From NCBI GenBank assembly GCA_000023185.1, contig CP001625.1:124001-188000 (forward strand): 64,000 bases of DNA, read 5' to 3'. The DNA is from Rhizobium leguminosarum bv. trifolii WSM1325. Lineage in GTDB: Bacteria; Pseudomonadota; Alphaproteobacteria; Rhizobiales; Rhizobiaceae. This document shows positions 1 to 9,082 of this stretch, piece by piece. A program made the translations under genes and the position numbers. The notes under the pieces are model-generated. The model saw only the letters and a list, made by a program, of their open reading frames with translations, made no database searches and had not been told where the DNA came from. Each line of letters opens with the position of its first letter. Positions within the stretch are counted from its first letter, which is position 1.

Positions 1-269
1 TCCTTGCCGAGCGTGCGGTTGAGCAGGAAATATTGCAGTCCCCAGCCGATCGCGAACATCAACGGCATCGCGATCGCGGCGGCAACGAACGGATTGAGCC
101 CGAGCGTCGTCACCAGGACCAGGATCAGGAAGGCGGCAAGCACGATCAGATCGCCATGGGCGAGGTTGACCAGCCGCATGATGCCGAAGATGAGACTGAG
201 CCCCGCCGCAAACAGCGCGTAGAGCCCGCCGAGCAGCACGCCCTGGAGAATGGTATCAAGCCAGTTCAT
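1..269 (-). CDS. Branched-chain amino acid-type ABC permease (LivH-like), 3' part cut by window edge
   Basis: Membrane permease of a branched-chain-amino-acid-type ABC importer; only the first 89 residues are in the window. Translation from the ATG at 269 gives a hydrophobic start (MNWLDTILQGVLLGGLYAL) followed by the LivH hallmark GLSLIFGIMRLVNLAHGDL and further membrane segments. It overlaps the end of the upstream ATP-binding gene by 14 bp, so it is translated in the same operon as the two ATPases, the binding protein and the hydroxyquinol enzymes. Branched-chain amino acid importers are the family norm, but this context suggests an aromatic or phenolic substrate. The family call is secure; the substrate is inferred. 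Confidence 0.9.
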   Translation of the reverse strand, partial: MNWLDTILQGVLLGGLYALFAAGLSLIFGIMRLVNLAHGDLIVLAAFLILVLVTTLGLNPFVAAAIAMPLMFAIGWGLQYFLLNRTLGK

Positions 270-975
270 GGTGATCCGTCCCGAAATAAGCCTTGTGGAT
301 GTCGTCGCGGCTGAGGTCGGCGGCGCGGCCGGAAAGCGTTACCCGCCCTTCCATCATGCAGTAGACGCGGTCGGCCACCTTCAGCGCCTGGGCGATATCC
401 TGCTCGACGATGACGATCGAAGCGCCGGTCTCGCGGATGCGCGGGAAGGCGGCGTAGATATCGCGGACCACGACGGGCGCAAGGCCAAGGCTGATCTCGT
501 CACAGAGCAGCATCGCCGGATTGGACATCAGCCCGCGGCCGATCGCCACCATCTGCTGCTGCCCGCCGGAAAGCGCCGTGGCCGGATTGTCGCGCCGCTC
601 CTTCAGGATTGGGAATAGCGCGAAGATGCTTTCGAGCGTCCACGGGCCATCGACCTTGCGGCCATAATTGCCGACCAGCAGGTTTTCCTCGACGCTCAGC
701 GACGGAAAGAGTTTTCGCCCTTCCGGCACCATGGCGATGCCGCGCGCCAGAATGTCAGGCGCCGACAGCGCGCCGATCGGCTCGTCGCGATAAAGGATCG
801 ATGACGCCGCATTGGTGAGCACGCCTGAGATCGAGCGCATCAGCGTCGTCTTGCCGGCGCCGTTGGCGCCAATGATGGCGACGGTCTCGCCGGCGCCGAC
901 CACAATATCGACGCCGAACAGCGCCTGGAAACCGCCGTAGGAGGCGGTCAGGCCTCTGGTTTCGAGCAGCGCCAT
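256..975 (-). CDS. ABC transporter ATP-binding protein, LivF type
   Basis: One of two ATPase subunits that power a branched-chain-amino-acid-type importer at the inner membrane. The 239 residues carry Walker A (GANGAGKT, 36-43), the signature LSGGQQQ from 135 and Walker B ending in CDE near 160, the usual length for LivF. The ATG at 975 overlaps the stop of the LivG-type gene (ATGA), and its own end overlaps the permease start. It is part of the operon downstream of hydroxyquinol dioxygenase, so import of an aromatic substrate or its precursor is a reasonable guess. No sequence feature fixes the substrate. Confidence 0.93.
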   Translation of the reverse strand: MALLETRGLTASYGGFQALFGVDIVVGAGETVAIIGANGAGKTTLMRSISGVLTNAASSILYRDEPIGALSAPDILARGIAMVPEGRKLFPSLSVEENLLVGNYGRKVDGPWTLESIFALFPILKERRDNPATALSGGQQQMVAIGRGLMSNPAMLLCDEISLGLAPVVVRDIYAAFPRIRETGASIVIVEQDIAQALKVADRVYCMMEGRVTLSGRAADLSRDDIHKAYFGTDHHELA

Positions 976-1700
976 CAGATCTCGATCCCCAGATAGATTT
1001 CACGCACGTCGCGCGATGCCATGATGTCGTCGGGCTTGCCGATGCCGATGACCTTGCCGAAATGCAGCACCAGCAGCCGCTCGACGACGGAATTCAGCGC
1101 ATGCAGCACGTGCTCGATCCAGATGACGGCAACGCCGCGCGCATGAATGGCGCGGATGGTGGCCACCAGCGACCGGCATTCGCCCTCCGTCAGCCCGCCG
1201 GCGATTTCATCGAGCAGGAGCAGCTTCGGTTCCGTCGCCAGCGCTCGGGCGAGCTCCAGCCGTTTGCGCAGCAGCAACGACAGGCTTCCGGCCAAAACAT
1301 TCGCCTTGTCGATCAGCCCGGTGTCCACCAGGATTTCGGCGCAGCGGTCCGACACCTCGACCTCGCGCCGCCGCGAGCCGAAAGCGCCTGCGACCAGGAG
1401 GTTTTCAAAGACCGTCAGCTTCTCGAACGGCTGCGGGATCTGGAAGGTGCGGCCGATGCCCGCCAGGCAGCGCGCCATCGGCGGCGTGCGCGTCACGTCG
1501 CCGCCGAGAAAGCGGATGCTTCCGCTGTCGGCGGGGATATTGCCGGTTATCAAATTGAACAGCGTCGACTTGCCGGCGCCGTTCGGCCCGATAATGCCAA
1601 GCGCCTCGCCTTCGCCGACGGCAAAGGAAATCTGCTCGGCGACCGTCAATGCGCCGAATTTCTTCGAGACCCCATCGAGTTCGAGAATTGCCAAACCCAT
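975..1700 (-). CDS. ABC transporter ATP-binding protein, LivG type
   Basis: Second ATPase subunit of the importer, 241 residues. Walker A GPNGAGKS lies at 38-45, and the C-terminal part has the LivG-type sequence AVIWIEHVLHAL. The open frame extends further upstream, but those codons overlap the binding-protein gene; the ATG at 1700 starts the natural MGLAILELDG sequence, so that start was chosen. It lies 44 bp downstream of the substrate-binding-protein gene and shares an ATGA overlap with the LivF-type gene. Function is assigned from family motifs; substrate is unknown. Confidence 0.92.
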   Translation of the reverse strand: MGLAILELDGVSKKFGALTVAEQISFAVGEGEALGIIGPNGAGKSTLFNLITGNIPADSGSIRFLGGDVTRTPPMARCLAGIGRTFQIPQPFEKLTVFENLLVAGAFGSRRREVEVSDRCAEILVDTGLIDKANVLAGSLSLLLRKRLELARALATEPKLLLLDEIAGGLTEGECRSLVATIRAIHARGVAVIWIEHVLHALNSVVERLLVLHFGKVIGIGKPDDIMASRDVREIYLGIEI

Positions 1701-1744
1701 TCCTCCGAGAACAGGCGGGGCCGAACGGGCCCCGCGCAAAAAAA

Positions 1745-3025
1745 TCAGGCGATTGCTTCCATCTTGCCGCCGACCGGAATGTTCGGCGCCGTCTTGTTGT
1801 CGGTGATGACGAGATCGTAGCCGCCGCCGTCCTTCAACCGCCACTGGCCGCCGACGAGCGGCGTCTTGGCAATGTTCTTGGCCGCGAAAGGCGGCAGGCC
1901 CTTGCCGTCCCAAGCAATCGGCCCGACCAGCGTATCGAGCTTGGTGGCGGCAATCGCCTGCGCGACGGCATCCCCGTCTGTCGGATCTCCGGCCCGCTTC
2001 ATCGCATCCACCGCCAGCTCGAACAGCGCATGGGCAAAACCGATCGGCTGCGTCCACGGCCTGCTAGTCGCCTTGGTAAAGGCGGCCGCCACCTCTGCTG
2101 TACTTTCGCCCGTCAAGGACGATTTGAACGGATGGCTCGGCGTCCACCAGACTTCCGACGACAGATTATGCCCGGCATTGCCGAGCGCCTCCACCGTCTG
2201 CGGGAACAGCAGTGCCTTGCCGATCGAGGCGATCTTCGGGGCGAAACCCTGCTGCTTGGCCTGGTTCCAGAAGGTGGTGAAGTCAGGCGGGATCACCACG
2301 CCGGTGATGATTTCGCACTGGCCCGATTTGAAGGCGTTGATCTGCGCCGAGAAATCATCCGTCATGTTCTGATAGCGGCCGGGGTCGATCAGCCCGTAGC
2401 CCATCTTTTCCAGCACCGGCGGGAAGCCGACGACCTTGTCGCCCCAGGCATTGCCGTCGCCGTCATTTGGGAAGAGGCCGCCAACCTTCTTGTTGGTCTC
2501 GATCTGCGCCCACATGTTGGTGAAGACCGAGATGACGTCCTCGAGACCCCAGAAGAAGTGATAGGCGTAGTTCAATGGTTTCCAGGAGGTCGGGTCGCCG
2601 GGATTGCCCTGCTGGCCGATGAACCACGGCTGCCAGGGAGCCACCGTCGAAATACAGGGCATTTCCTCAGCCTCGCAGGTGGTCGCCACCGGATTGGTGG
2701 TCTCCGGCGTCGAGGCGACGAGGATCAGGTTCACCTCGTCGGTGACGATCAGTTCCTTGGCGACCTCCGCCGCCCGGTTCGGATTGGATTGGCTGTCCTT
2801 GACGACAACCTCGTAGTTGAGACCCTTCGACTTGGTGACTGCCAGAAAACTGTCGATGACGAACTTGTCGGCCTCACCGAAGGCGGCAAGCGGTCCCGTC
2901 TGCGGGCTGACATAGCCGAGCTTGATCGCGGCGTCCTGCGCGATCGCGGGGGCGGCGAGCCCGGATGTCGCCGCCAATGCACCGGTGGCGGCCGTCGTCT
3001 TCAGAAAATCGCGTCGGGTAAACAT
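1745..3025 (-). CDS. ABC transporter substrate-binding protein (LivK-like), Tat signal
   Basis: Periplasmic binding protein of the importer, 426 residues. The N-terminus MFTRRDFLKTTAATGALAA has a twin-arginine-type motif (TRRDFLK) and a hydrophobic stretch ending near APAIAQ, so export is likely by the Tat route. The mature part starts IKLGYVSPQTGPLAAFGEAD, typical of the type-I periplasmic-binding fold that binds branched-chain amino acids, amides or aromatic acids. The ATG at 3025 is preceded by GGAGGAAAC, which decides against the longer frame. It starts 54 bp after the maleylacetate reductase stop and so belongs to the same operon. Confidence 0.9.
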   Translation of the reverse strand: MFTRRDFLKTTAATGALAATSGLAAPAIAQDAAIKLGYVSPQTGPLAAFGEADKFVIDSFLAVTKSKGLNYEVVVKDSQSNPNRAAEVAKELIVTDEVNLILVASTPETTNPVATTCEAEEMPCISTVAPWQPWFIGQQGNPGDPTSWKPLNYAYHFFWGLEDVISVFTNMWAQIETNKKVGGLFPNDGDGNAWGDKVVGFPPVLEKMGYGLIDPGRYQNMTDDFSAQINAFKSGQCEIITGVVIPPDFTTFWNQAKQQGFAPKIASIGKALLFPQTVEALGNAGHNLSSEVWWTPSHPFKSSLTGESTAEVAAAFTKATSRPWTQPIGFAHALFELAVDAMKRAGDPTDGDAVAQAIAATKLDTLVGPIAWDGKGLPPFAAKNIAKTPLVGGQWRLKDGGGYDLVITDNKTAPNIPVGGKMEAIA

Positions 3026-3079
3026 GTTTCCTCCTCCCATTTTCCTCTCCTCCCAGAGAGCGTGATGTCTGTCGTCAGC

Positions 3080-4138
3080 TTATGCCGGCCGCTTGCCCTC
3101 CCAGGCATCCTGCAGCAGGGCACGAATGGACTTCCGGTCGATCGGCCTTGGATTCCAGTAGGGATTTTCGGTGGCGATCTCGGCTGCGCGATCGAGATCG
3201 GCAACGCTCAGGCCCAGACCCTTCAGCGCCAGCGGTGAACCGATTTGTCTCGCGAAATCCCAAAGCCCGCCGCCGACCGAGGCGCCGAAAATATCGGCGA
3301 CCGGCGCCAGAAGTTCCGGCACGGCCGCGGCATTGTAGGCGGCGGTGTGCGGCAGCATGATCGCATGCGTGTCGGCGTGCGGCGTATCGAAAGTGCCGCC
3401 CAGCGTGTGGCAGATCTTGTGGTGCAGCGCCATACCGACCGTGCCGAGCACGGTGCCGCAAAGCCAGGCGCCGTAGAGTGCATCGGCACGGGCATCGGGC
3501 TCGTGGGGATTAGCGATGATATCAGGCAGGCTGGTCTTGAAGGCCCGCAGCCCCTCGACCGCCATCAGCGTCGAAATCGGGTTGCGGTCTTGCGCGTAGA
3601 GCGCCTCGACCGCATGGGCCATGGCATTCAGGCCCGAGGTGACGCTCATGCCGACCGGCAGGCCAAGCGTCAGCGCCGGGTCGTAGATCACCACCTCTGG
3701 CAGGATGCTCGCATGGCGCACGGTCGTCTTGCGCCCGGCCTCGGTCTGGCCGAGGATCGGCGTCACTTCCGATCCGGCATAGGTCGTCGGAATGACAATC
3801 TGATGCAGATCCGTGCGATAGGCGATCGCCTTGCCAAGCCCGGTGGTCGAGCCGCCGCCGAGCGAAACGACGCAATCGGCCTGCGTTTGGAAAACCACCT
3901 CCATCGCCTCTTCGGTGACATCGACTGGCGTGTGCATAGTGGCGCCAGCAAAGACGCCGACAGCGAGAGAGCCCAGCCGCGTGGCAAGCGCTTCGGCGTC
4001 GGCCTTCTGTTGCGGCGTCGAGAGAACGAGGGCCTTGGTGCATCCGAGCTTTTCCACCCACTCGCCGGCGGCGGCGCTCTTGCCTTCGCCGAAGACGATA
4101 TGGGCGGGGCTGCCGCTATAGGTGAAAATCCGGCTCAT
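3080..4138 (-). CDS. Maleylacetate reductase
   Basis: Iron-containing-alcohol-dehydrogenase-fold enzyme that reduces maleylacetate to 3-oxoadipate with NAD(P)H, feeding the beta-ketoadipate route. The 352 residues show the nucleotide-binding GGGSTTG at 94-100, TYAGSEVTP at 119-127 and the histidine-rich region HHKICHTLGGTFDTPHADTH expected of the family. The ATG at 4138 overlaps the stop of the dioxygenase gene in an ATGA, so the two are translationally coupled. Its pairing with an intradiol dioxygenase acting on hydroxyquinol explains the specificity: ring cleavage of hydroxyquinol gives maleylacetate. Confidence is high because sequence and context agree. Confidence 0.93.
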   Translation of the reverse strand: MSRIFTYSGSPAHIVFGEGKSAAAGEWVEKLGCTKALVLSTPQQKADAEALATRLGSLAVGVFAGATMHTPVDVTEEAMEVVFQTQADCVVSLGGGSTTGLGKAIAYRTDLHQIVIPTTYAGSEVTPILGQTEAGRKTTVRHASILPEVVIYDPALTLGLPVGMSVTSGLNAMAHAVEALYAQDRNPISTLMAVEGLRAFKTSLPDIIANPHEPDARADALYGAWLCGTVLGTVGMALHHKICHTLGGTFDTPHADTHAIMLPHTAAYNAAAVPELLAPVADIFGASVGGGLWDFARQIGSPLALKGLGLSVADLDRAAEIATENPYWNPRPIDRKSIRALLQDAWEGKRPA

Positions 4139-4998
4139 GTATCGGCTCCCTGCCTGGCGCGGACCATGACGAACGTCAGTTTCAACAACCACCCCTTGCC
4201 CTGCTGCTCGAAGGTTCGCACCAACTCGGGCTTGACGGCGAAGATCGCGTCTTCGGCCAGATGCGGATCGCTGCCGTCATAGATATGCGTGGTGATCGTC
4301 TCGAAGTCCGGCCCCTTGATGATGAAATGAAGATGCGCGGGGCGGCGCAGCGGATAGCCCGCCCGCCGCAAAAGCTTTCCGACGGGACCATCGTCAGGCA
4401 CGCCATAGCCGCATGGCTTGATGGTCCGATAGTGGAAGCGTCCGTCGGGATCCGTGCGGAAGCCGCCGCGCAGGTTGAATTCCGGCTGCAGGTCCGGCTG
4501 CTGGTTTTCGTAGAGGCCTTGAGCATTGGCCTGCCAGGTGATGATCTCGGCATTTGCGATGGGATCGCCATCGAGATCCTGCACGCGGCCGGAAACTTCC
4601 AGCGGCTCGCCGATACCATCAAGCGAAATATTGCCGCCGAGCGGCAATTGCGGAACGTCGGCGCGGAAGAACGGTCCGCGCACGGTGTTGGGGGTGGCCG
4701 TCTTCGGACGGCGCGAATTGATCTCCTCGACCAGTGTCGAAGCGCCGAGCAGATCCGACAGGAGCACCCACTCCTGGCGCCGCTCGTCGCTTGCATGGCC
4801 AACGTCGGTCAAGAATTCGATGACTTGGCGCCATTCCGCCTGGGTGGGCCGCACTTCGCGGATCAGGGTATGAAGATGCGTCACCGCCGCGGCGAGAACC
4901 TGCGGCAGGATGTTGTCCTTTGATGGCTGAAGTCGTTGCGCAAAGATGTCATGCGAGGTGGCCTCGCTGAAATTCAGCGCCATCGGACCCGGCGTCAT
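4135..4998 (-). CDS. Hydroxyquinol 1,2-dioxygenase (intradiol dioxygenase)
   Basis: Cytoplasmic non-heme Fe(III) enzyme that cleaves hydroxyquinol (benzene-1,2,4-triol) between the two vicinal hydroxyls to give maleylacetate. In the 287-residue protein the four iron ligands of the family can be placed: Tyr163 (GLYENQ), Tyr198 (CGYGVPDDGP), His222 and His224 (RPAHLHF). The N-terminal helical dimerisation region is also present. The start at 4998 has GGAGGAGACGC just upstream. Catechol or chlorocatechol dioxygenase is the alternative, but the adjoining maleylacetate reductase and the absence of a cycloisomerase favour hydroxyquinol, an intermediate of resorcinol and related phenol breakdown. 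Confidence 0.9.
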   Translation of the reverse strand: MTPGPMALNFSEATSHDIFAQRLQPSKDNILPQVLAAAVTHLHTLIREVRPTQAEWRQVIEFLTDVGHASDERRQEWVLLSDLLGASTLVEEINSRRPKTATPNTVRGPFFRADVPQLPLGGNISLDGIGEPLEVSGRVQDLDGDPIANAEIITWQANAQGLYENQQPDLQPEFNLRGGFRTDPDGRFHYRTIKPCGYGVPDDGPVGKLLRRAGYPLRRPAHLHFIIKGPDFETITTHIYDGSDPHLAEDAIFAVKPELVRTFEQQGKGWLLKLTFVMVRARQGADT

Positions 4999-5093
4999 GC
5001 GTCTCCTCCAAGGCAATGGCTGGTGGAGACAAATTTAGTCCAAACGCTATGTGCCGGTAATGATTTTATTCGCGATTAATATATCATATCGTT
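4999..5093. promoter_or_regulatory. Divergent control region between LysR gene and hydroxyquinol operon
   Basis: The 95 bp between the divergent starts contain an AT-rich stretch (about 5060-5093, including ATTAATATATCATATC) that stands out from the GC-rich surroundings. LysR regulators usually bind T-N11-A sites in such gaps and control the divergent operon. The placement is by position and composition; no operator was proven. Confidence 0.5.
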
Positions 5094-6044
5094 ATGAAGA
5101 TAGACGAACGTCACCTTGTCCAGCTTGCGGCAGTCGTTAAGACCGGCGGGGTCACCGAGGGAGCTGCCCTGCTCGGCCTATCGCAGCCGGCTGTTTCGCG
5201 CACGCTCGCAATGCTCGAGGCTCGCATCGGCGAGCCACTGTTCGTCAAGGGGCGGCGGCCGTTGCAGCCAACGTCATTGGGTCGGGCGCTGGCCGATCAC
5301 GGCCAGACGATGCTGTCGGCATCGCGCAAGGCCTCCGATGTCGTCGAAAGCTTTCGGGCCGGCAGAAGCGGCGTAGTGCGTGTCGGTGGCACGCCTTTTT
5401 TCATGGATGCGTTGATCGCCGGCATGATCGCCGAGTTCCAGAACCTGCATCCAGACGTACGCATCGACCAGAGCTATGGTTACTTCCCAGACCTCCGTGC
5501 CGCGCTCAATGCCGACCAGATCGACCTTGCCATCTGCCCGATCGATATTCTCGACGAGGGCTCCGGCCTCGAATTTCAGCAAATCCTGCCCGGCCGCAAC
5601 GTCGTCGCCTGCCGGGTCACCCATCCTTTGCTGTTGAAGCGGCGCCCTCAGCCGGCGCACCTGCTCGATTTCCCTTGGGTGGCGCCTCCGCCAGGCAGCC
5701 CGCTACTCACCGATCTGCGCAGCATGCTGCTGTCCTTCGGCGCAACCGAAGTCAAGATCCGCTATTCGGGCGGCTCCCTCATGAGCGTCGTCCAGTACAT
5801 GAAGGCGGCGGATGCGCTGACCATCATGCCGCACAGCGTCGTCTTCGCATTGCGCAACGAAAAGTCCATCACCGCCCTGCCCGTTCCCATCCCCCATTCG
5901 GAACGCGCGCTCGGCTTGCTGAAGCGTTCTGACGCACCCCGCACACCCGCCGCCGACAACTTCGCCCGCCACATCCGCACCGGCTTCGATAACCTCAAGC
6001 ACCTGATTAAGCGGCATGAGCAGTCAGTGGTCTGGGGCTCATGA
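5094..6044 (+). CDS. LysR-family transcriptional regulator
   Basis: DNA-binding regulator of 316 residues, transcribed away from the hydroxyquinol operon. The N-terminal winged helix-turn-helix is clear (GGVTEGAALLGLSQPAVSRT, then LEARIGEPLFVKGRRPLQPT), followed by a LysR effector-binding domain from about residue 95. The position makes it the probable aromatic-responsive activator of the dioxygenase/reductase/transporter operon; the effector may be hydroxyquinol, maleylacetate or the imported compound, but this is inference. The ATG at 5094 has no strong ribosome-binding site. Confidence 0.9.
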   Translation: MKIDERHLVQLAAVVKTGGVTEGAALLGLSQPAVSRTLAMLEARIGEPLFVKGRRPLQPTSLGRALADHGQTMLSASRKASDVVESFRAGRSGVVRVGGTPFFMDALIAGMIAEFQNLHPDVRIDQSYGYFPDLRAALNADQIDLAICPIDILDEGSGLEFQQILPGRNVVACRVTHPLLLKRRPQPAHLLDFPWVAPPPGSPLLTDLRSMLLSFGATEVKIRYSGGSLMSVVQYMKAADALTIMPHSVVFALRNEKSITALPVPIPHSERALGLLKRSDAPRTPAADNFARHIRTGFDNLKHLIKRHEQSVVWGS

Positions 6045-6223
6045 ACAAAATGCGAGAACGTGCAGCAGGCAGTTGGTGCCACTTCACCGTTCGGTCTGGG
6101 CAAGGCCTCGGCGGCGGCGCGATCAGGCTACGGAGCGGCGCGTCGGTTTTCACCATGCAGGCTTGGAAGGCCCGCGGGGCGGCCTGATCATCCGAGCATT
6201 TCATCAGTTGAAGAAGAGACGGC

Positions 6224-7144
6224 TCACGCCGCCTCCTCCTCATCGAGTTCCGGCTGCAAGGAATGCAGATAGTCGACGGCGCGCTGCGCATGGGCCGCCG
6301 CCGAAAAGATGGCGCGCTTGTCGTGGTGGAGAACCTTGAGCCAGCCATCGAGATAGCTTGCGTGGTCGGGGCGCGGTTCGAGCTCGGGGACGATGCCGAG
6401 ATCGGCGCAGAGAAACGCGCTGCCGAGTTCGGCAATGAGCTCCTCGCGGGCGCGGTCGCTCCGGTCTTTCGCGTAGCGGCTGAGATCGCGATCCAGCCGT
6501 CGCGGTGCGGCGGTCCAGTGGGTGATCTCGTGGCTGAGGACGGCGACATAGGAAGCATCGTCCCGGAAGGCATCCGGGCATGGCATCTGGATGTAATCAC
6601 GCTGAGCGGCATAATAGGCAGCCGATCCTCCGTGGCGGATCAGCGCCCCCGTATTGGCAAAGAAGCGGCCGGCATCGCCGATGCGGCTCATCGGATCCTG
6701 GTGAGGTGCGCCGTCGTCAAAGCGGCCATCAAGACCGGCGATCTGATCGGTATTGAACACTGTGTAGGCTTTGAGGAATGGAATGTCCTGTTCGATCTCG
6801 GTCCCCGTCTCGGTCGTCTCGGTGCGGATGAACGAACTGGCAAAGACCACGGTCGTGCCGGTTTCGCCCTTGCGAACGGCGCCACCGAGTTCGATTGCCT
6901 GACGAAAGGTCATCCAGCGTGACGAGGGAAAGCCGCGGGCGATGGCTTGCGACCACAGCAGCAAGACGTTGATCCCGGTGTAGGGTTGGCCGTTGTGGCG
7001 CAGTGGCCGGCCGACCTCACTTGTCGCATGTCCCGTCGTCCAGGGTTTGGTCCATGGCCGCACGCCCCGTTCGAGATCGGCGATGATCGTGTTGGTGATG
7101 AGGCTGTAGATATCGGATCGTTGATTGGACTGCTGCCTGCTCAT
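6224..7144 (-). CDS. ArdC-like antirestriction / zinc metallopeptidase protein
   Basis: Plasmid-type protein of 306 residues related to ArdC, whose members have an N-terminal ssDNA-binding domain (DUF1738) and a C-terminal zincin-like domain and protect incoming single-stranded DNA from restriction. The N-terminal part shows the family pattern (DIYSLITNTIIADLERG, GRPLRHNGQPYTGINVLLLW); the zincin motif HEITH is at 205-209. The ATG at 7144 starts MSRQQSNQRSDIY; the longer frame upstream reads as non-coding. It stands alone, without conjugation genes nearby, and hints at a plasmid or a conjugative remnant. Confidence 0.88.
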   Translation of the reverse strand: MSRQQSNQRSDIYSLITNTIIADLERGVRPWTKPWTTGHATSEVGRPLRHNGQPYTGINVLLLWSQAIARGFPSSRWMTFRQAIELGGAVRKGETGTTVVFASSFIRTETTETGTEIEQDIPFLKAYTVFNTDQIAGLDGRFDDGAPHQDPMSRIGDAGRFFANTGALIRHGGSAAYYAAQRDYIQMPCPDAFRDDASYVAVLSHEITHWTAAPRRLDRDLSRYAKDRSDRAREELIAELGSAFLCADLGIVPELEPRPDHASYLDGWLKVLHHDKRAIFSAAAHAQRAVDYLHSLQPELDEEEAA

Positions 7145-7821
7145 GTTGGAACCTCCGTTTCGAGGTCGCGGCCATCGCGACCTGCTACGGCGGTCCGAAA
7201 GCCAGGCGGCAAGCGCTGCCTGCACCCCGCGGGGCCGCAACGAAGTGGAGGACGGCAAAGCCGTTGCCGGCGGCGCGAGCCTGGCAGGACCAAAAGCCGG
7301 GGCAGGACGCGATGGCCGCAATCGCAGGGGAGGTTTAGACGCAGGCGGACATGGCTGATCCGCGATCCGGATCCCGTCGCCAGCTTCGCGGATGAAGCGC
7401 GCGCGATACGACATCACGCGCCAATCGAGATACTCGTCCCGAACATCCGGGCATGGGCGCGAGAATGGGATCGACTGCCGGCCGGCAACTTGTCGTCGAC
7501 GACGGGAGGTGGCTTTTTGCAATTATTGCCACGCCGGGCAATGTTCGTGGGAAGGTGGTCGGGCGGACTGGCCAGCATGACTTCACGCATGTCAATGCCA
7601 ACCCAGTCCGGCGGGCTACTGGTAAAGACGGGAGGGACCACCAAGTCGTTTTAGGCAAAGGCAGACAGAACCCGGATTGAGCGCCATATCAAACGCCAGT
7701 TGCTAGCTCGATCATTCGATGGCCGGGCCGATAGACCTTATGCAATGCGCCAGCAACGCAGCTCATAGCCGTTCCGGGCCAAGGCGCATTGGACCCATTG
7801 GGTACAACGGGAATTGACAAT
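7145..7821. other. Region without a convincing gene
   Basis: Open frames exist on both strands but none has a ribosome-binding site plus recognisable protein sequence. The region probably carries the ArdC promoter; I could not place it. Confidence 0.5.
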
Positions 7822-8385
7822 TCAGCGCTCGAACCGATCCAGCATCCTCCTCAGTTGTGCGTTTTGCAGCCGAAGCTTCCTCGCCAACTGATCCCGGAGC
7901 ATCCTGATTTCTCCCTCAAGGCTGATTGCATCGTCGGAAACGATGGCAAGTCGTGGAGATGGTCGCGAAACGACATCGACGACGTCCGCTTTCCTGGCCT
8001 GTCTGCTGCGCTTTCGCGCTGCACCATCGTCAATCCGCGAGGGCTTGGGCGCGGCGTGTGCAGCTATGTCCACCTTATCGGATGAGGCCAGATCAGCCGC
8101 TTTCTCGAGCGTGGCGCTTTCGACATCTGTCGTGTGATCAGCACTATTTGCCGCCTCTTCGGCATGACGAGGCAGGTCTACCGACACCGCCTCGTGTTGT
8201 TCGTGGGTGACCGGCTTTTCGTTGGCCGCACGGTCTGCGGCTTTCGACCGGTTGCCGGCCGCCGCTTCAGTCGGCTCGGCGATGGCTGATACGTCCGGCT
8301 TCACATCATCGGTCGAGCCGTGTTCTTGCTTCTGCTGGCGTCGCCGTGACACCAGCCCAGCAAGAAGTTTCCATGGAGACGCCAT
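7822..8385 (-). CDS. SyrB-like protein with C-terminal leucine-zipper-like tail
   Basis: Protein of 187 residues. The first 150 are low-complexity, rich in Ala, Asp and Glu. The C-terminus (EGEIRMLRDQLARKLRLQNA followed by QLRRMLDRFER) matches in pattern the terminal coiled coil of the neighbouring SyrB protein, so the two are probably paralogues. SyrB in Sinorhizobium meliloti is reported to repress syrM, a LysR regulator of nodulation and exopolysaccharide genes. No syrM is visible here, so a regulatory role is only inferred. Confidence 0.65.
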   Translation of the reverse strand: MASPWKLLAGLVSRRRQQKQEHGSTDDVKPDVSAIAEPTEAAAGNRSKAADRAANEKPVTHEQHEAVSVDLPRHAEEAANSADHTTDVESATLEKAADLASSDKVDIAAHAAPKPSRIDDGAARKRSRQARKADVVDVVSRPSPRLAIVSDDAISLEGEIRMLRDQLARKLRLQNAQLRRMLDRFER

Positions 8386-8516
8386 TTTATTCGACCTCGA
8401 ATTCTACTGCGTATGCAAACTGCGAGCAAAAACGTTGGCGGCAGAACGAACCGCCGCCAAAATCTTCACTTCAATAAGCATGAGAATGCGGCCAGCGCTT
8501 GACCGTCTGCTGCCGA

Positions 8517-8918
8517 TCAACCGAGGTTGAGGCGCTTTCGCAGATCGGCATTTTCAGCGCGGAGCTTCTCCGCCAGCAGCTTGCGCAGTTTCTGGTTTTC
8601 CTCTTCGAGCTGCAGAAGATCCGAAATCTCATCAACTGCCGCCACCGACGGTGCAGCCGCTATCGACACAGCCTTCGGAGCACGTTTGACAGGTACACGC
8701 TTGGCACTCGTCGTCCCTTCGTCAGGCTTTGCTTTGCGTCCTCTCGTCTGCTTTCCAGCTTTGGCATCCGAAGCCGCTGCCGGTTGCGAAGAAACGGCGG
8801 CTGAGGCGGTTGCAGGCACCACCTTCTTGGCGCGAGGTTTGCGCACCTTCTTCAGTCCATCGGGCGCCGCGGCGGCCGGCGTGTCAGCATTGTTTGTCGT
8901 ATCTTTTTCGTCGGCCAT
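8517..8918 (-). CDS. syrB: SyrB family regulatory protein
   Basis: Protein of 133 residues of the rhizobial SyrB family: a basic Lys/Arg/Ala/Pro-rich first part (KKVRKPRAKKVVPATASA) and a conserved heptad-like C-terminal tail (LLQLEEENQKLRKLLAEKL, then RAENADLRKRLNLG). SyrB represses syrM in S. meliloti, but many rhizobial paralogues have no known target. The open frame extends 56 codons further, but ACAGGAGACCATA precedes the ATG at 8918 and the residues from MADEKDTTNN look like the true start. Neighbour of a longer paralogue on the same strand. Confidence 0.75.
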   Translation of the reverse strand: MADEKDTTNNADTPAAAAPDGLKKVRKPRAKKVVPATASAAVSSQPAAASDAKAGKQTRGRKAKPDEGTTSAKRVPVKRAPKAVSIAAAPSVAAVDEISDLLQLEEENQKLRKLLAEKLRAENADLRKRLNLG

Positions 8919-9082
8919 TATGGTCTCCTGTAAAGCCGATGCATTTGTCTCTTGCTCGATCGGCAGTGTCAATAACGGCCCGGCCTGTTCTTCTTCGGAT
9001 ACAAGCATTCCGGTGCTTCTTGCCTGAGGAGCCAATGACATAAATGGCATTGCCTCGTCCTGCATATCTTGCGCAACGGACT

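Noticed and set aside
1649..3238. 529-residue plus-strand open frame
   Set aside because: Antisense to the binding-protein gene; low-complexity Arg/Gly-rich translation.
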